Source of the DNA: Granulicella sp.
GTDB lineage: Bacteria > Acidobacteriota > Terriglobia > Terriglobales > Acidobacteriaceae
DNA: 41,564 nucleotides
Direction: 5' to 3'
Assembly (NCBI GenBank): GCA_003133205.1
Contig: PKWK01000201.1
Span: forward strand, 1-41,564
Position numbers and translations under genes: made by a program. This document shows positions 1-8,757 of this stretch, piece after piece. The first letter of the stretch is position 1. The number at the start of each line of letters is the position of its first letter. The notes under the pieces were generated by a model. The model saw only the letters and a program-made list of their open reading frames with translations. It was not told where the DNA came from and made no database searches.

Positions 1-1
1 G

Positions 2-2839
2 TTCGAACGGCCCAAAGGACAGGAGCGCACCAGCCATCAGTTCGCCCAACCCATCACCGGAGAAAAAATCCGCTTCACCAACGTCGAGCAGGAATGGCCC
101 ATCGGCGAACTCTCCGCATACTCCGTCCACGAAGGTCGCGAGCCCGCCGGCAGCGCAAAGCTCACCTTTCGTTTGACCGCCAACACATCCCCCGCCGACA
201 ACCCTTCGCTTGACTCTCTCGCAGCCTTCGTCGCCGGACGCTATCCCGCGGACGAACGCCAGACCATGGTGGCCACGGCTACCGGAGGCTTCGGCGGCAG
301 GGGTGCGCGCGGCGGCCGCGGCGGCCCGCCCGTCGTCATCGAAGGTGAGGGTGGCGCTGACGTCGTTGGAGCCGGTCCCCTTGCTCAATCGCCCACCGAT
401 TTTCCTGTAGCTGCCCCACCCGCAGCAGGCGCTCCCGCAGGAAGGCGCGGAGGCGCGGCCCGCGGAGGATTCCCGCCAACAACGCGCGCAATCCCCCAGA
501 GCGGCCTACCACTCGTCCATATCCTCATCCCTGCCGACATGCGCGGCAACAGGTCCGGCGGCCGAGGAGCCGGCGGCACCAGTTGGCAAAACATCGACGG
601 CGGCCTCGACGGCATCGCCATCGACCTCCCCGCACTTCACATAAAGCCGACCCACGGCGACTATATCCCCATGAACATCCAGATCAAGGACCCACTCTGG
701 CCCATGCGGGATATGCTCGACTTCAACTTCTCGGTAAAGCCGGAAGAGGCGCACACGCTCTGGCTCGACACGCGCGACCGCATCCTCCCCAACGATAAGA
801 GTCTCTACATCACCATCGCATCCGCCTCGGCAGACTTCGGCCCCGCCTCGCTTGAAGGCGCCGAGGTGCGCCTGGTCTTCAAGCCACGCAAGGACGCCCT
901 CCCCGAACATATCGCCGACCGCCTCACGCAGGTAAAAGACAACTACGCCAACATGGTCGAAGAGGCGGTCGGCTCGGAACGCCTCAACACCTGGAATCGC
1001 TTCTATGGCGACATCACAGACCTGCTGCGCGTCGATCCCCAAAATGATCTGGGCCGCAAGTACTGGTTCGATGCGAACAAAGGCCAACCCCACCCGCCTT
1101 ACACCGAGCCCGTGGTCCCCGCAGGAGTGCCCGCATGGGCATGGCTCCAGGTGAAGGACATGGACTACTTCAAGCGCTTCGTGAACTGGTACATCGACAA
1201 TCGCCAGATCTCCAATGGCGAGTTCGGCGGCGGCCTCTCCGACGACAGCGACCTCACCGACCTCTTCCCTTCCGTCGCCTTCATGGGCGCTCCCGCGGAT
1301 AAGCTCACGCAGTCCGTCTCGAAAGAGCTGGAGGCAACGTACTCCCAGGGCCTATGGGCCAATGGTCTCGCCTCTCACCAGTACGACGAACTGCATAGCT
1401 ACGAAGACGGCATCAACATCCTCGGCCAGATGATGCTGATGGATTTCGGCAGTCCGAAACAAATCGAGCGCGCCATGCAGACCTCCAAGCGCCTCGAATG
1501 GCTCACCGGTATCAACGCCGCGGGCCATCGCCATATCCGGTCCGCCTACTTCAGCGGCACCAAGATGTCGGAAGACGGCGTCTGGGGTTGGTCGAAGTCG
1601 CGCTCGTACTACGTGTTCCAGCCCGCGCTCTCGATGGTGCTCTACAACGGCGCACCGGAAACGAAAAAGATGATGATCGAGATGGCGGACAGCTTGCTTG
1701 CCCACCGCAAGCTCGGCCCGGGCGGAAGATACACAATCAATTCAAGCATCAACTTCAAGACGGACCAGGAGGCCACCGGCCTGGGCGGCGGCTTCGGAGG
1801 CGGAGGCGGCGCTCCTTGGTTCATCACGTGGTCGGCCTACCGCTGGACAGGCGACAAAAAATATCTCCAGCCACTCCTCGACGACGGCCTCTCCCTGCAA
1901 TCGATCAACTCCGATGCAATCGACATCCTGAACATGCGCGACACCATCGGCAAGCAGATTGCCACCGCTCCGGCAGCAGGGCCGGCAGGAGGCCAACTCG
2001 CCTGGCAGATGACCGGCGACACCCACTATCTCGAACAGGTCTACCGAACCCAGCTTGAAGCCGAGGCCGATCGCGAATACATCAACACCGAAGGCAGCCT
2101 CTGGATCGACCGCATCGCAGACGGCGGTGGCTTCAACACCAGCGATCTCCAGCGTGCGCGTCTCGGCGGCATCGTCCTGCAGCGCGACCGCATCTATCCC
2201 GACAACGTCGTCGGTTGGCAATTCGATGCGCCTGCCACCGACGAGAGCGTCGCCATCCTCATCCCCGAAGCAACGCCCGACCACTTCAAAGTCATCGCCT
2301 ACAACCTGGATTCGGTCCCGGTCAAAGCCCACATGACCGGCTGGGAGATCGACCCAGGCAAGTGGCAGATCACGCAAGGCACACAAACCGACGCGACCAC
2401 CGGCCCGATCCACGACGCCACCACCCGCGCCGTGGACTTCGAACGCAGCCGCACCCTCGACATCACCTTCTCGCCCCACACCACGACCGTTCTCGAACTC
2501 AAGCTCGTCGAAAAGGGCGTCCCCTACTGGTCCCGCCCCGACCTAGGACTCGACCCCGGCGACGTCAAGGTCGAGGGCAACCGCATGAAAGTCACCATCC
2601 ACAGCCTCGGCTCCGTCGATGCACCCGCATCGAAGGTCGTGCTGCGCGATCGCACCGGAAAAGTATTGGCGACCGCCAACGCTCCCGCGCTGAAAGCTCC
2701 TCTCGACCTGTTGCCAAAAACCGAAGTGGTCTCTCTGGCCCTGCCCGCCAAAGCCGATTGGAAGGGCGGAAGCGTCACTATCGAATCCAGTGGAAACCTG
2801 CCGGAGATCACCCAGAGAAACAATCGGGTTCAGTTCTAA
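2..2839 (+). CDS. large secreted Gly/Arg-rich protein of unknown function, 5'-partial
   Basis: The reading frame is open back to base 2, so the gene begins outside the window; the TTG at 173 is only an internal codon. The first visible residues resemble the end of a beta-sandwich (discoidin-like) domain. They are followed by several Gly/Arg-rich segments (about 287-330, 430-480 and 540-580) and another glycine run at 1785-1815. The middle part (about 1140-1950) is Trp/Tyr-rich and probably mostly helical, and looks like an (alpha/alpha) toroid of the kind seen in glycosidases and lyases, but I see no catalytic motif I can name. The last 100 residues look like a CARDB-type adhesion domain. I infer an exported, possibly carbohydrate-active protein. 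It lies 96 bases upstream of the lactate racemase homologue on the same strand. Function is not recognised. Confidence 0.75.
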   Translation, partial: FERPKGQERTSHQFAQPITGEKIRFTNVEQEWPIGELSAYSVHEGREPAGSAKLTFRLTANTSPADNPSLDSLAAFVAGRYPADERQTMVATATGGFGGRGARGGRGGPPVVIEGEGGADVVGAGPLAQSPTDFPVAAPPAAGAPAGRRGGAARGGFPPTTRAIPQSGLPLVHILIPADMRGNRSGGRGAGGTSWQNIDGGLDGIAIDLPALHIKPTHGDYIPMNIQIKDPLWPMRDMLDFNFSVKPEEAHTLWLDTRDRILPNDKSLYITIASASADFGPASLEGAEVRLVFKPRKDALPEHIADRLTQVKDNYANMVEEAVGSERLNTWNRFYGDITDLLRVDPQNDLGRKYWFDANKGQPHPPYTEPVVPAGVPAWAWLQVKDMDYFKRFVNWYIDNRQISNGEFGGGLSDDSDLTDLFPSVAFMGAPADKLTQSVSKELEATYSQGLWANGLASHQYDELHSYEDGINILGQMMLMDFGSPKQIERAMQTSKRLEWLTGINAAGHRHIRSAYFSGTKMSEDGVWGWSKSRSYYVFQPALSMVLYNGAPETKKMMIEMADSLLAHRKLGPGGRYTINSSINFKTDQEATGLGGGFGGGGGAPWFITWSAYRWTGDKKYLQPLLDDGLSLQSINSDAIDILNMRDTIGKQIATAPAAGPAGGQLAWQMTGDTHYLEQVYRTQLEAEADREYINTEGSLWIDRIADGGGFNTSDLQRARLGGIVLQRDRIYPDNVVGWQFDAPATDESVAILIPEATPDHFKVIAYNLDSVPVKAHMTGWEIDPGKWQITQGTQTDATTGPIHDATTRAVDFERSRTLDITFSPHTTTVLELKLVEKGVPYWSRPDLGLDPGDVKVEGNRMKVTIHSLGSVDAPASKVVLRDRTGKVLATANAPALKAPLDLLPKTEVVSLALPAKADWKGGSVTIESSGNLPEITQRNNRVQF

Positions 2840-2881
2840 AGCAACGCACGACGCCGAAATTAGACGAGCCCACCAAGCTCT

Positions 2882-2887
2882 TATAAT
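2882..2887 (+). promoter_or_regulatory. candidate -10 box upstream of larA
   Basis: A perfect TATAAT lies 48 bases before the chosen larA start in the short gap after the preceding gene. A convincing -35 box is not visible at 16-18 bases (the best match begins TTAGAC at 2860), so this is a weak promoter call. Confidence 0.3.
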
Positions 2888-2935
2888 GAGTGAGTGAATT
2901 GACCTTCACAGTCGGCCTCTTGGAGTTGAACCCAC

Positions 2936-4207
2936 GTGCAAGCAGCATTCGCCTTTGGCAAAACTGGTTTGATGGTTTCCCTGCCCGATGGGCCGCACTA
3001 TGACCTCATCGAAAGCCGCTCCGCCGGTGCCCTCCCGGACATTCAGGCAGCACTTGGCGCGGCGCTGGACCACCCCATCGCAAGCAAGCCGCTGGTCGAA
3101 CTCGCGGCAGGCAAGCGCACCGCTGCCATCTCCGTGTGCGACATCACCCGCCCCGCTCCCAATCGCGTTACGTTGCCGCCACTGCTCGAGCGGCTGCATG
3201 CCGCAGGCATTCCCAAAGAAGGCGTCACCATCCTCATCGCCACCGGCCTGCATCGCGCCGCAACCGACGCGGAGATCCAGGCAATCCTCGGCCCCGAGAT
3301 TCCAACCCACTACCGCGTCGTCAACCACAGCGCCCGCGAGTTTGCCGATCACCAGTCACTCGGCTCCACCCGCCGCGGCACACCGGTATATATAGACAAG
3401 CGCTTTATGGAAGCCGACCTGCACATTACGCTCGGCTTCATCGAGCAACATCTCATGCTTGGCTTCTCCGGCGGCCGAAAACTCATCGCGCCCGGTCTCG
3501 CGGCGCAGGAGACGATCAAGGTCATCCATTCCCCGCGCTTCATGCGCGAGCCCATGGCCACCGAGGGGTCGATTGACGAGAATCCATTGCACGCCGAACT
3601 GCTTGAGATCGCTCGCATGGCGCGCCACGACTTCATCCTCGATGTCACGCTGACCCAGCAGCGGGAGATCTCCGGAGTCTTCGCCGGCGACCCCGTTGAA
3701 GCCCACGCCGCCGGAGTCGACTTCCTCCGCTCCACATCGCTCGCACCGGTGCCGGCCTTAGCCGACGCGGTGATCACCACTGGAGCGGGCTATCCGCTCG
3801 ACCTCACGTTCTACCAATGCGGCAAAGGCATCACCGCCGCCCAGCACGTCGTCAAGCCCGGCGGAAGAATCCTCGTTCTCGGCGAATGCGCAGAAGGCAT
3901 CGGTTCCCCCGACTTTGCTGACAAGCTGCGCGACTTCCCCGGCAATGAACAATATCTCCGCGACATCGCCGATACCCCAGTCGTTCCCGACCAGTGGCAG
4001 CTTGAGAAACTCGCCCTCGTTGGCCTCACCAATGAGTTGTTCTTCTTCATGCCCGGCCTCTCACCGGAAGACCTCGGGGAGTTGGGGACGCGCTGTTTCT
4101 CCGATCTGAACGCGGCTGTCGACCGCCTCTTCAAAGGCCTACCCGCCAATGCGCGCATCGTCCTGATCCCCGAAGGCCCCTATACCTACGCGCGCGTCAC
4201 CGGCTAG
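2936..4207 (+). CDS. larA: LarA-family nickel-pincer lactate racemase (DUF2088)
   Basis: This 423-residue protein has the usual LarA length and motifs. H106 in ATGLHR, H172 in EQHLMLGFSGGRK and K182 in the same motif line up with H108, H174 and K184 of Lactiplantibacillus LarA, where the lysine holds the pyridinium-thioamide nickel pincer cofactor and the histidines do the proton/hydride chemistry. DITRP at 69-73 is also typical. Family members interconvert D/L-lactate or other 2-hydroxy acids. No larB, larC or larE is visible here, so the cofactor must be made elsewhere. The GTG start is preceded by a GGAG about 12 bases upstream, and the exact start is uncertain. The gene converges on the esterase of the minus-strand sugar-acid operon. 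A role in using lactate released by that catabolism is inference. Confidence 0.88.
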   Translation: MQAAFAFGKTGLMVSLPDGPHYDLIESRSAGALPDIQAALGAALDHPIASKPLVELAAGKRTAAISVCDITRPAPNRVTLPPLLERLHAAGIPKEGVTILIATGLHRAATDAEIQAILGPEIPTHYRVVNHSAREFADHQSLGSTRRGTPVYIDKRFMEADLHITLGFIEQHLMLGFSGGRKLIAPGLAAQETIKVIHSPRFMREPMATEGSIDENPLHAELLEIARMARHDFILDVTLTQQREISGVFAGDPVEAHAAGVDFLRSTSLAPVPALADAVITTGAGYPLDLTFYQCGKGITAAQHVVKPGGRILVLGECAEGIGSPDFADKLRDFPGNEQYLRDIADTPVVPDQWQLEKLALVGLTNELFFFMPGLSPEDLGELGTRCFSDLNAAVDRLFKGLPANARIVLIPEGPYTYARVTG

Positions 4208-4281
4208 GCGCCTATCTACATCTCAGCTTCGCCGACCAGCACGGCCCAAAAACGCTGGGGTTAATTTCGTAAACTAGAAAA

Positions 4282-4386
4282 ATGAAGCACCCGCCAATCT
4301 ACGTCACCGCGCTGATTGCGGGTGCCTTCTTCATAGCCACCACCAGCGGACATCGCCAACCCGAACTTGAAGTCAACCCTGCCTAG
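4282..4386 (+). CDS. 34-residue ORF with hydrophobic segment, doubtful
   Basis: ATG to TAG encodes MKHPPIYVTALIAGAFFIAT followed by a short polar tail. The profile looks like a signal peptide or a single membrane segment. It lies between the convergent larA and esterase genes. There is no clear ribosome binding site (only AGAAAA before the ATG). It could be the remnant N-terminus of an exported protein or a chance ORF. Confidence 0.25.
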   Translation: MKHPPIYVTALIAGAFFIATTSGHRQPELEVNPA

Positions 4387-4401
4387 ACCTTCACAGGCAG
4401 A

Positions 4402-5586
4402 TCACTTTTTCGCACCCGCTATCGGATAGCCCTGCCACACGTACTCCACGGCCTCCGGCAGAATCTGCGCTCTCACATCGCGGTCGGTGTGCCCGGCATT
4501 GCGCGCGAAAACAAACTGGTAGTGATACCCCTTTGCCGCCAACACCTTCGCCATATTCTCATTCGCCACAACCCAATCGTGCATATTGTCGCGCAAAGCA
4601 TTTGAATTGAAGTTGTCTCTATCGCCAACCTCCATCCAGATGCGCAGCGGCTTCGCCGGACTGATCGGAATGAGGTATTCATGGAACTCCCACGCGCCAT
4701 GCGGACTCGCGTCGTTGTGCGGCCACTGCTGATTCACAAACGTCCCCGAACGCGTCAGCACACGGTGATACCACTCCGGGTGATACCACGCCATCGCCAT
4801 CGCGCACGACCCGCCGGAACTCGCCCCCATCGTTGCCCGCCCGTCCGGATCCTTCGTCAACTTCACGTTGTACTGCTTCTCCACCAGCGGCAGCACCTCG
4901 TGCTCGACGAACTCCGCATACAGGCCCGACATCGTGTCATACTCCAGTCCGCGCTCGCTGCCCTGCGCGTCGCCGCCGCCATTACCGATGGAAATGGCAA
5001 TCATCACCGGCACGCGATGCTGCGCGATCAGATTATCCAGCACCGTGAACAATCCCCGATCGATCCCATCCGCCCCAACGATGAACGGCGCCACCGTACC
5101 CGGGACATATTGCTTAGGCACATACACTCCCACGTGGCGCGTGTAAGGAGCGGGGTGGCTGGTGGTCACCACCATCTTCGTCGGGTCGCTGGGGTCCGCA
5201 GTTCCAAACGTATTGGCGTCCCGAGCAATTCCCGGATAAATCTTGCTGTCCGCCGAACTCATCGTGAACTCGTACACCGCCCCCTGCGGCACGCTGGCAT
5301 CCACATTCATCTCCGGCGCAGGATTATGCGTAGGCCCAATAATGAAGTTCCCGTCGGCATTCGCCGGAGGAATAGCCCCACCAGACAGTTCCTTAGCCGC
5401 GACAAAACCCGGCGCATGGGGATCGCGAACCGGTACCGTGGGGCGCGCTGGACGTACCGCTGCAGGCGGCGCAGGTGTCTCCGGCGGCATGGGGTCGGCG
5501 AGCGGCTTGGGCGACACTTGCGCCACGGCCTGACCTGCGCCACCCACCAGGCTGATCAACAACGCAACCCTCAGAAGACGAATCAT
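4402..5586 (-). CDS. exported alpha/beta-hydrolase esterase (Fes/esterase-D type)
   Basis: The start at 5586 is chosen because AGGAGG lies eight bases upstream and the protein then begins with a classic signal peptide (MIRLLRVALLISLVGGAGQA, cleavage near AVAQ). A Pro-rich linker follows (residues 25-55), then a beta-rich N-domain and an alpha/beta-hydrolase domain. S256 in GASSG is the likely nucleophile, D322 in GDRDN the acid, and H366 in AGHTDRD the base. This is the layout of enterochelin-esterase/feruloyl-esterase-like enzymes. It is the last gene of the minus-strand run, 53 bases after the dehydrogenase, which suggests that it removes acyl or ester groups from the plant or microbial carbohydrate the operon degrades. 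The substrate is not known. Confidence 0.85.
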   Translation of the reverse strand: MIRLLRVALLISLVGGAGQAVAQVSPKPLADPMPPETPAPPAAVRPARPTVPVRDPHAPGFVAAKELSGGAIPPANADGNFIIGPTHNPAPEMNVDASVPQGAVYEFTMSSADSKIYPGIARDANTFGTADPSDPTKMVVTTSHPAPYTRHVGVYVPKQYVPGTVAPFIVGADGIDRGLFTVLDNLIAQHRVPVMIAISIGNGGGDAQGSERGLEYDTMSGLYAEFVEHEVLPLVEKQYNVKLTKDPDGRATMGASSGGSCAMAMAWYHPEWYHRVLTRSGTFVNQQWPHNDASPHGAWEFHEYLIPISPAKPLRIWMEVGDRDNFNSNALRDNMHDWVVANENMAKVLAAKGYHYQFVFARNAGHTDRDVRAQILPEAVEYVWQGYPIAGAKK

Positions 5587-5639
5587 CGAAGCCTCCTCTT
5601 TGTTCCCCTGACACCGATCCCGCCGTCCGGAAGACAGCT

Positions 5640-6521
5640 TCATCCGTGCTGCTTGGCGCGCAACAGCTCCACGACCGAGGACATATCCTCATCGCCGTAT
5701 CCCAGCGCCACCGCCTGCTCGAACAAACTGCGTGCATTCGCCGCCGTAGTCAACTCCACACCGCTAGCTGCCGCAGCGTCCCCGGCGTACTGCAGATCCT
5801 TCGACATCAACTTCAGATGAAAGTTTACCGTGTAATCCCGGCTGGTCATACGTGTGGAAATACTCGCCAGCAGCGGGCTTCCCGGCGCTCCACGCTTCAG
5901 CAGATCAATTGCCTGGTCGCCGTCCAACCCGCTCCGCTCCAGCCATGCGATGCCCTCCGCAAGAGCCGCAATCTGTACGCCACAGATGAAGTTGTTTAAC
6001 AGCTTCATCTTCGCCCCGCTTCCGAGCGGCCCCAGGTGCGCAATCTCCTTGCTCATCGACTCGAGCACCGGAGTCGCAATCGTAAGCGCCTCCTCAGACC
6101 CGCCCACCAGAAACGTAAGCTGGCCGCCGGCAGCCTGCAAACGGCTGCCCGTCACCGGCGCATCCAGCAACTCCAGCCCGCTCGCCTGCGCCGCCTTCGC
6201 AAGCTCCGCAATCCACGCCGGACTCACCGTGCCGCACTCCACCAGCACCGCCCCCTTCGCAGCCGCCGCCAGCGCCCCACCATTCCCCAGCCATACCGCG
6301 CGCGATGCCGCATCATCCGCCAGCATCGAAAGAATCACGCTCGCGCCACGCGCCGCATCCGCCGGAGTGTCCGCCACGCGCGCGCCCTGTGCAGCAAACA
6401 CCTCCGCCTTCGCGCGGCTCCGGTTGTACACCGCCAGCGGAAAGCCTGCCTTCAGCAGATTCGCCGCCATCCCCGCGCCCATCGTCCCCAATCCCAGTAA
6501 CGCTACAGATTGTTTCGCCAT
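5640..6521 (-). CDS. NAD(P)-dependent beta-hydroxyacid dehydrogenase (GarR/HIBADH family)
   Basis: This 293-residue Rossmann enzyme has a GLGTMG nucleotide-binding loop at residues 10-15, the family signature DAPVTGS near 120, and a KxxNN motif (K173, N176-N177) where the catalytic lysine sits. Family members reduce tartronate semialdehyde (GarR) or oxidise 3-hydroxyisobutyrate. I start at 6521 rather than 6527: AGGAG is six bases from the 6521 ATG but directly abuts the other. The gene lies 43 bases downstream of the GguC-like gene and upstream of the esterase, within a sugar-acid operon. That favours a sugar-acid semialdehyde substrate over valine catabolism, but the exact reaction is not set by sequence. 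Confidence 0.87.
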   Translation of the reverse strand: MAKQSVALLGLGTMGAGMAANLLKAGFPLAVYNRSRAKAEVFAAQGARVADTPADAARGASVILSMLADDAASRAVWLGNGGALAAAAKGAVLVECGTVSPAWIAELAKAAQASGLELLDAPVTGSRLQAAGGQLTFLVGGSEEALTIATPVLESMSKEIAHLGPLGSGAKMKLLNNFICGVQIAALAEGIAWLERSGLDGDQAIDLLKRGAPGSPLLASISTRMTSRDYTVNFHLKLMSKDLQYAGDAAAASGVELTTAANARSLFEQAVALGYGDEDMSSVVELLRAKQHG

Positions 6522-6564
6522 AACCATCTCCTAAATCCCGCCCGTCCCATCGCCCAAGTCCGCC

Positions 6565-7575
6565 TCAACTCAACGCATGCACCCGAATCGGCGCAGCCAT
6601 CCTCACCTCTTCGCGAATCGGATTGCGCAGCGCTCGCCCAAATCCGCCAAACCTTACTTCCGCAACATCCTCGTCCTGCAAAACCACGCCATCCCCGCAC
6701 GACAAGGCATCCGCTCCAAAAAAATGAACATGCACGCTGCCCGGCTGCCGGTGTCCTGCGAACTTGAAGTGATGATGCTCCATGTTGGCCAGGCTGTGGC
6801 ACATGTTCCCTTCGCCGCTCGCGATGCTCCTGTGCCAGACCGTCTCCCCAGCGCGCTCAATCCGCACCTCGCCTCGTACATCCGCGAAGCTCGGCCCAAT
6901 CACAACTTCCGGCCCAATGCTGCACGCACGCAACTTCGACCCTGCAAGGTTCAGATAGTTCCGCTTCTCAAACTTGTGATCGGAAAACTCATTCCCCTGC
7001 GCCATCCCAATGCGATGCGGATTCCCCTCATCATCGATCACGTAGACACCCGCAACCTCCGCCTCCTCGCCGCCATCTTCTGCGTAACCGGGAATCTCCA
7101 GTGCCTCGAACGGTCCGCGCAGCACCGACCCATCGCCCTTGTAAAACCACTCCGGCGCAACGCCGATCGCACCCTCAGCCGGGCGACCGCCCTCCACGCC
7201 CCACTGAAACATCCGCATACTGTCCGTAACGGCCTCAGCCACCTTCGTCTCACCACCAAGATGCATCGCCTGCCGTTCTCGCGCGCTGCCCAGATGCGTC
7301 AACCCAGTTCCAGTCACGAGAACCCGCGAGGGCTGCCCCGGAACATCGATCGGAGCCAGCAACCGAAACCTCGATTTGCCACCGTACACATCGTCGTACA
7401 CCAGCGACTCGCCGATCGCCAGCGACGCGGCATACTCCGTCAGCGAAACCGACGCCCGCAAACAATACTGCACCAACTCATAGATCGACGCCACGCCCAC
7501 CAGGCACCGCAGCGCAGGCTCCTCCACCACCGCCACCCGCCGCGTCGTCCCATCCGTAATCTGGACCAGGCGCAT
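6565..7575 (-). CDS. GguC / AraD1-family protein (FAH-like fold)
   Basis: The 336-residue protein matches the GguC family along its whole length. Recognisable features are the opening MRLVQI, VSGTGLTHLGSA-like (here VTGTGLTHLG), DSMRMFQWGVEGG, APEWFYKG, CHSLANMEHHHFKF and HVHFFGADALS segments. The family shares the fumarylacetoacetate-hydrolase fold with sugar-acid dehydratases and hydrolases. In proteobacteria it sits beside sugar ABC transporters or L-arabinose oxidation genes, where it is thought to act on a 2-keto-3-deoxy sugar acid. Here it lies nine bases after an acid-sugar dehydratase that would make just such a product. The substrate is inferred from context only. Confidence 0.88.
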   Translation of the reverse strand: MRLVQITDGTTRRVAVVEEPALRCLVGVASIYELVQYCLRASVSLTEYAASLAIGESLVYDDVYGGKSRFRLLAPIDVPGQPSRVLVTGTGLTHLGSARERQAMHLGGETKVAEAVTDSMRMFQWGVEGGRPAEGAIGVAPEWFYKGDGSVLRGPFEALEIPGYAEDGGEEAEVAGVYVIDDEGNPHRIGMAQGNEFSDHKFEKRNYLNLAGSKLRACSIGPEVVIGPSFADVRGEVRIERAGETVWHRSIASGEGNMCHSLANMEHHHFKFAGHRQPGSVHVHFFGADALSCGDGVVLQDEDVAEVRFGGFGRALRNPIREEVRMAAPIRVHALS

Positions 7576-7584
7576 CTCCCCTCG

Positions 7585-8757
7585 CTATCCCACAACCTTG
7601 AAGCGCTTCAAAGACTCCTCGTTCACCGTCAGGCCCAGCCCCGGCGTATTCGCATCGAGGTCGATATATCCATCCTTCGGAACCGGCTCGCCGTCGAAGA
7701 TGTACCAGAACAGCTCGTTGCCCACCTCGACATCCACCTTAGGAAAGAACTCCGCAATCGGCGAATTTAGATTCGCCATCACCACGTGATAGTTGTGCAT
7801 CTGCCCTGCATGCGGCACTACCGGAACCTGGAACGACTCAGCCAGCGCAGAGATCTTGCGCGCCTGGCTAATTCCCCCAACCCGGTTTGTGTCGAACTGT
7901 ATATAGTCCAGCGCATTTGCCTCCAGTAGATCGTGGAAGCCGAAGATCGTGAACTCATGCTCGCCACCGGCAATCGGCACACGCCCATAACTCTTCAGTT
8001 CCTTGTACCCGCGCGTGTCGTCCGGAATCACCGGCTCTTCCAGCCAGCGCAGATGAAACGGCTCCAGCAGCGGCAGCATCCGCTTCGCATAATCCAGCGT
8101 CCATCCCATGTACGCATCGGCCATCAGGTCGATGCCTTCGCCGATCACCTCGCGCACTGCGCGCAGCAACTCCACATTCTTCTGCATCCCCTCCGCGCCA
8201 TCGATCGGCCCCCACCCGAAGCGCAGCTTCATCAACTTGTAGCCTTCGTCCTTATACTTCTGCGCCTCCACCCGCAGTTCCGGAATAGGCATCGCATACA
8301 ACCGGCTCGCATACACCGGAATCCGCTCCTTCGTGCGTCCCCCAAGCAACCGATACACCGGCTGTTTCGCATCCTTGCCCAGCAAGTCCCACAGCGCGAT
8401 GTCCACCGCCGAAATCGCAGTCATCGCGACGCCCTTGCGCCCGAACGCCATCGTCCGCCGATACATCTGCTGCCACAGATACTCCGTATCCCACGGATCA
8501 GCCCCGATCAGCAGAGGCTTCAAATACGTATCGATCAGCGTCTTCGTTACCCGCGGCGACAGCGCCGCATTGCCCAATCCCACCAGCCCCGTGTCAGTGA
8601 ATATCTCCACCAGCACCCACCCGTGGAATGCAAAGTTCCCCATCGATGCATTGCCGAACGTAACCAGGTCCATGGGGTTGGTGCAAAAGTGGGGAGGCAG
8701 CGCAACCGTCGCGCCCTCCCACTCCACAACACGCGTGCGCACTTCAGTGATCTTCAT
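7585..8757 (-). CDS. RhmD-like acid-sugar dehydratase (enolase superfamily)
   Basis: This 390-residue enolase-superfamily enzyme has metal ligands D214, E240 and E266, with D289 and H316 as the expected catalytic dyad (QFDTNRVGG and VVPHAGQMHNYH). The segments WGPIDG, LMADAYMGWTLDYAKR, WLEEPVIPDDTRGYKELK and GGEHEF recall E. coli L-rhamnonate dehydratase (WGPHDG, LMLDCWMSQ, WIEECLPPQQYEGYRELK, SGEHHG). RhmD converts L-rhamnonate to 2-keto-3-deoxy-L-rhamnonate. The exact epimer used here is uncertain; other six-carbon aldonates are possible. Its ATG overlaps the stop of the MFS gene by four bases (ATGA), indicating translational coupling. Confidence 0.85.
   Translation of the reverse strand: MKITEVRTRVVEWEGATVALPPHFCTNPMDLVTFGNASMGNFAFHGWVLVEIFTDTGLVGLGNAALSPRVTKTLIDTYLKPLLIGADPWDTEYLWQQMYRRTMAFGRKGVAMTAISAVDIALWDLLGKDAKQPVYRLLGGRTKERIPVYASRLYAMPIPELRVEAQKYKDEGYKLMKLRFGWGPIDGAEGMQKNVELLRAVREVIGEGIDLMADAYMGWTLDYAKRMLPLLEPFHLRWLEEPVIPDDTRGYKELKSYGRVPIAGGEHEFTIFGFHDLLEANALDYIQFDTNRVGGISQARKISALAESFQVPVVPHAGQMHNYHVVMANLNSPIAEFFPKVDVEVGNELFWYIFDGEPVPKDGYIDLDANTPGLGLTVNEESLKRFKVVG

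Noticed and set aside
4681..5820. 379-residue Arg/His-rich ORF opposite the esterase
   Set aside because: Arg/His/Pro-rich antisense shadow of a GC-rich gene; the esterase has signal peptide, catalytic triad and ribosome site.
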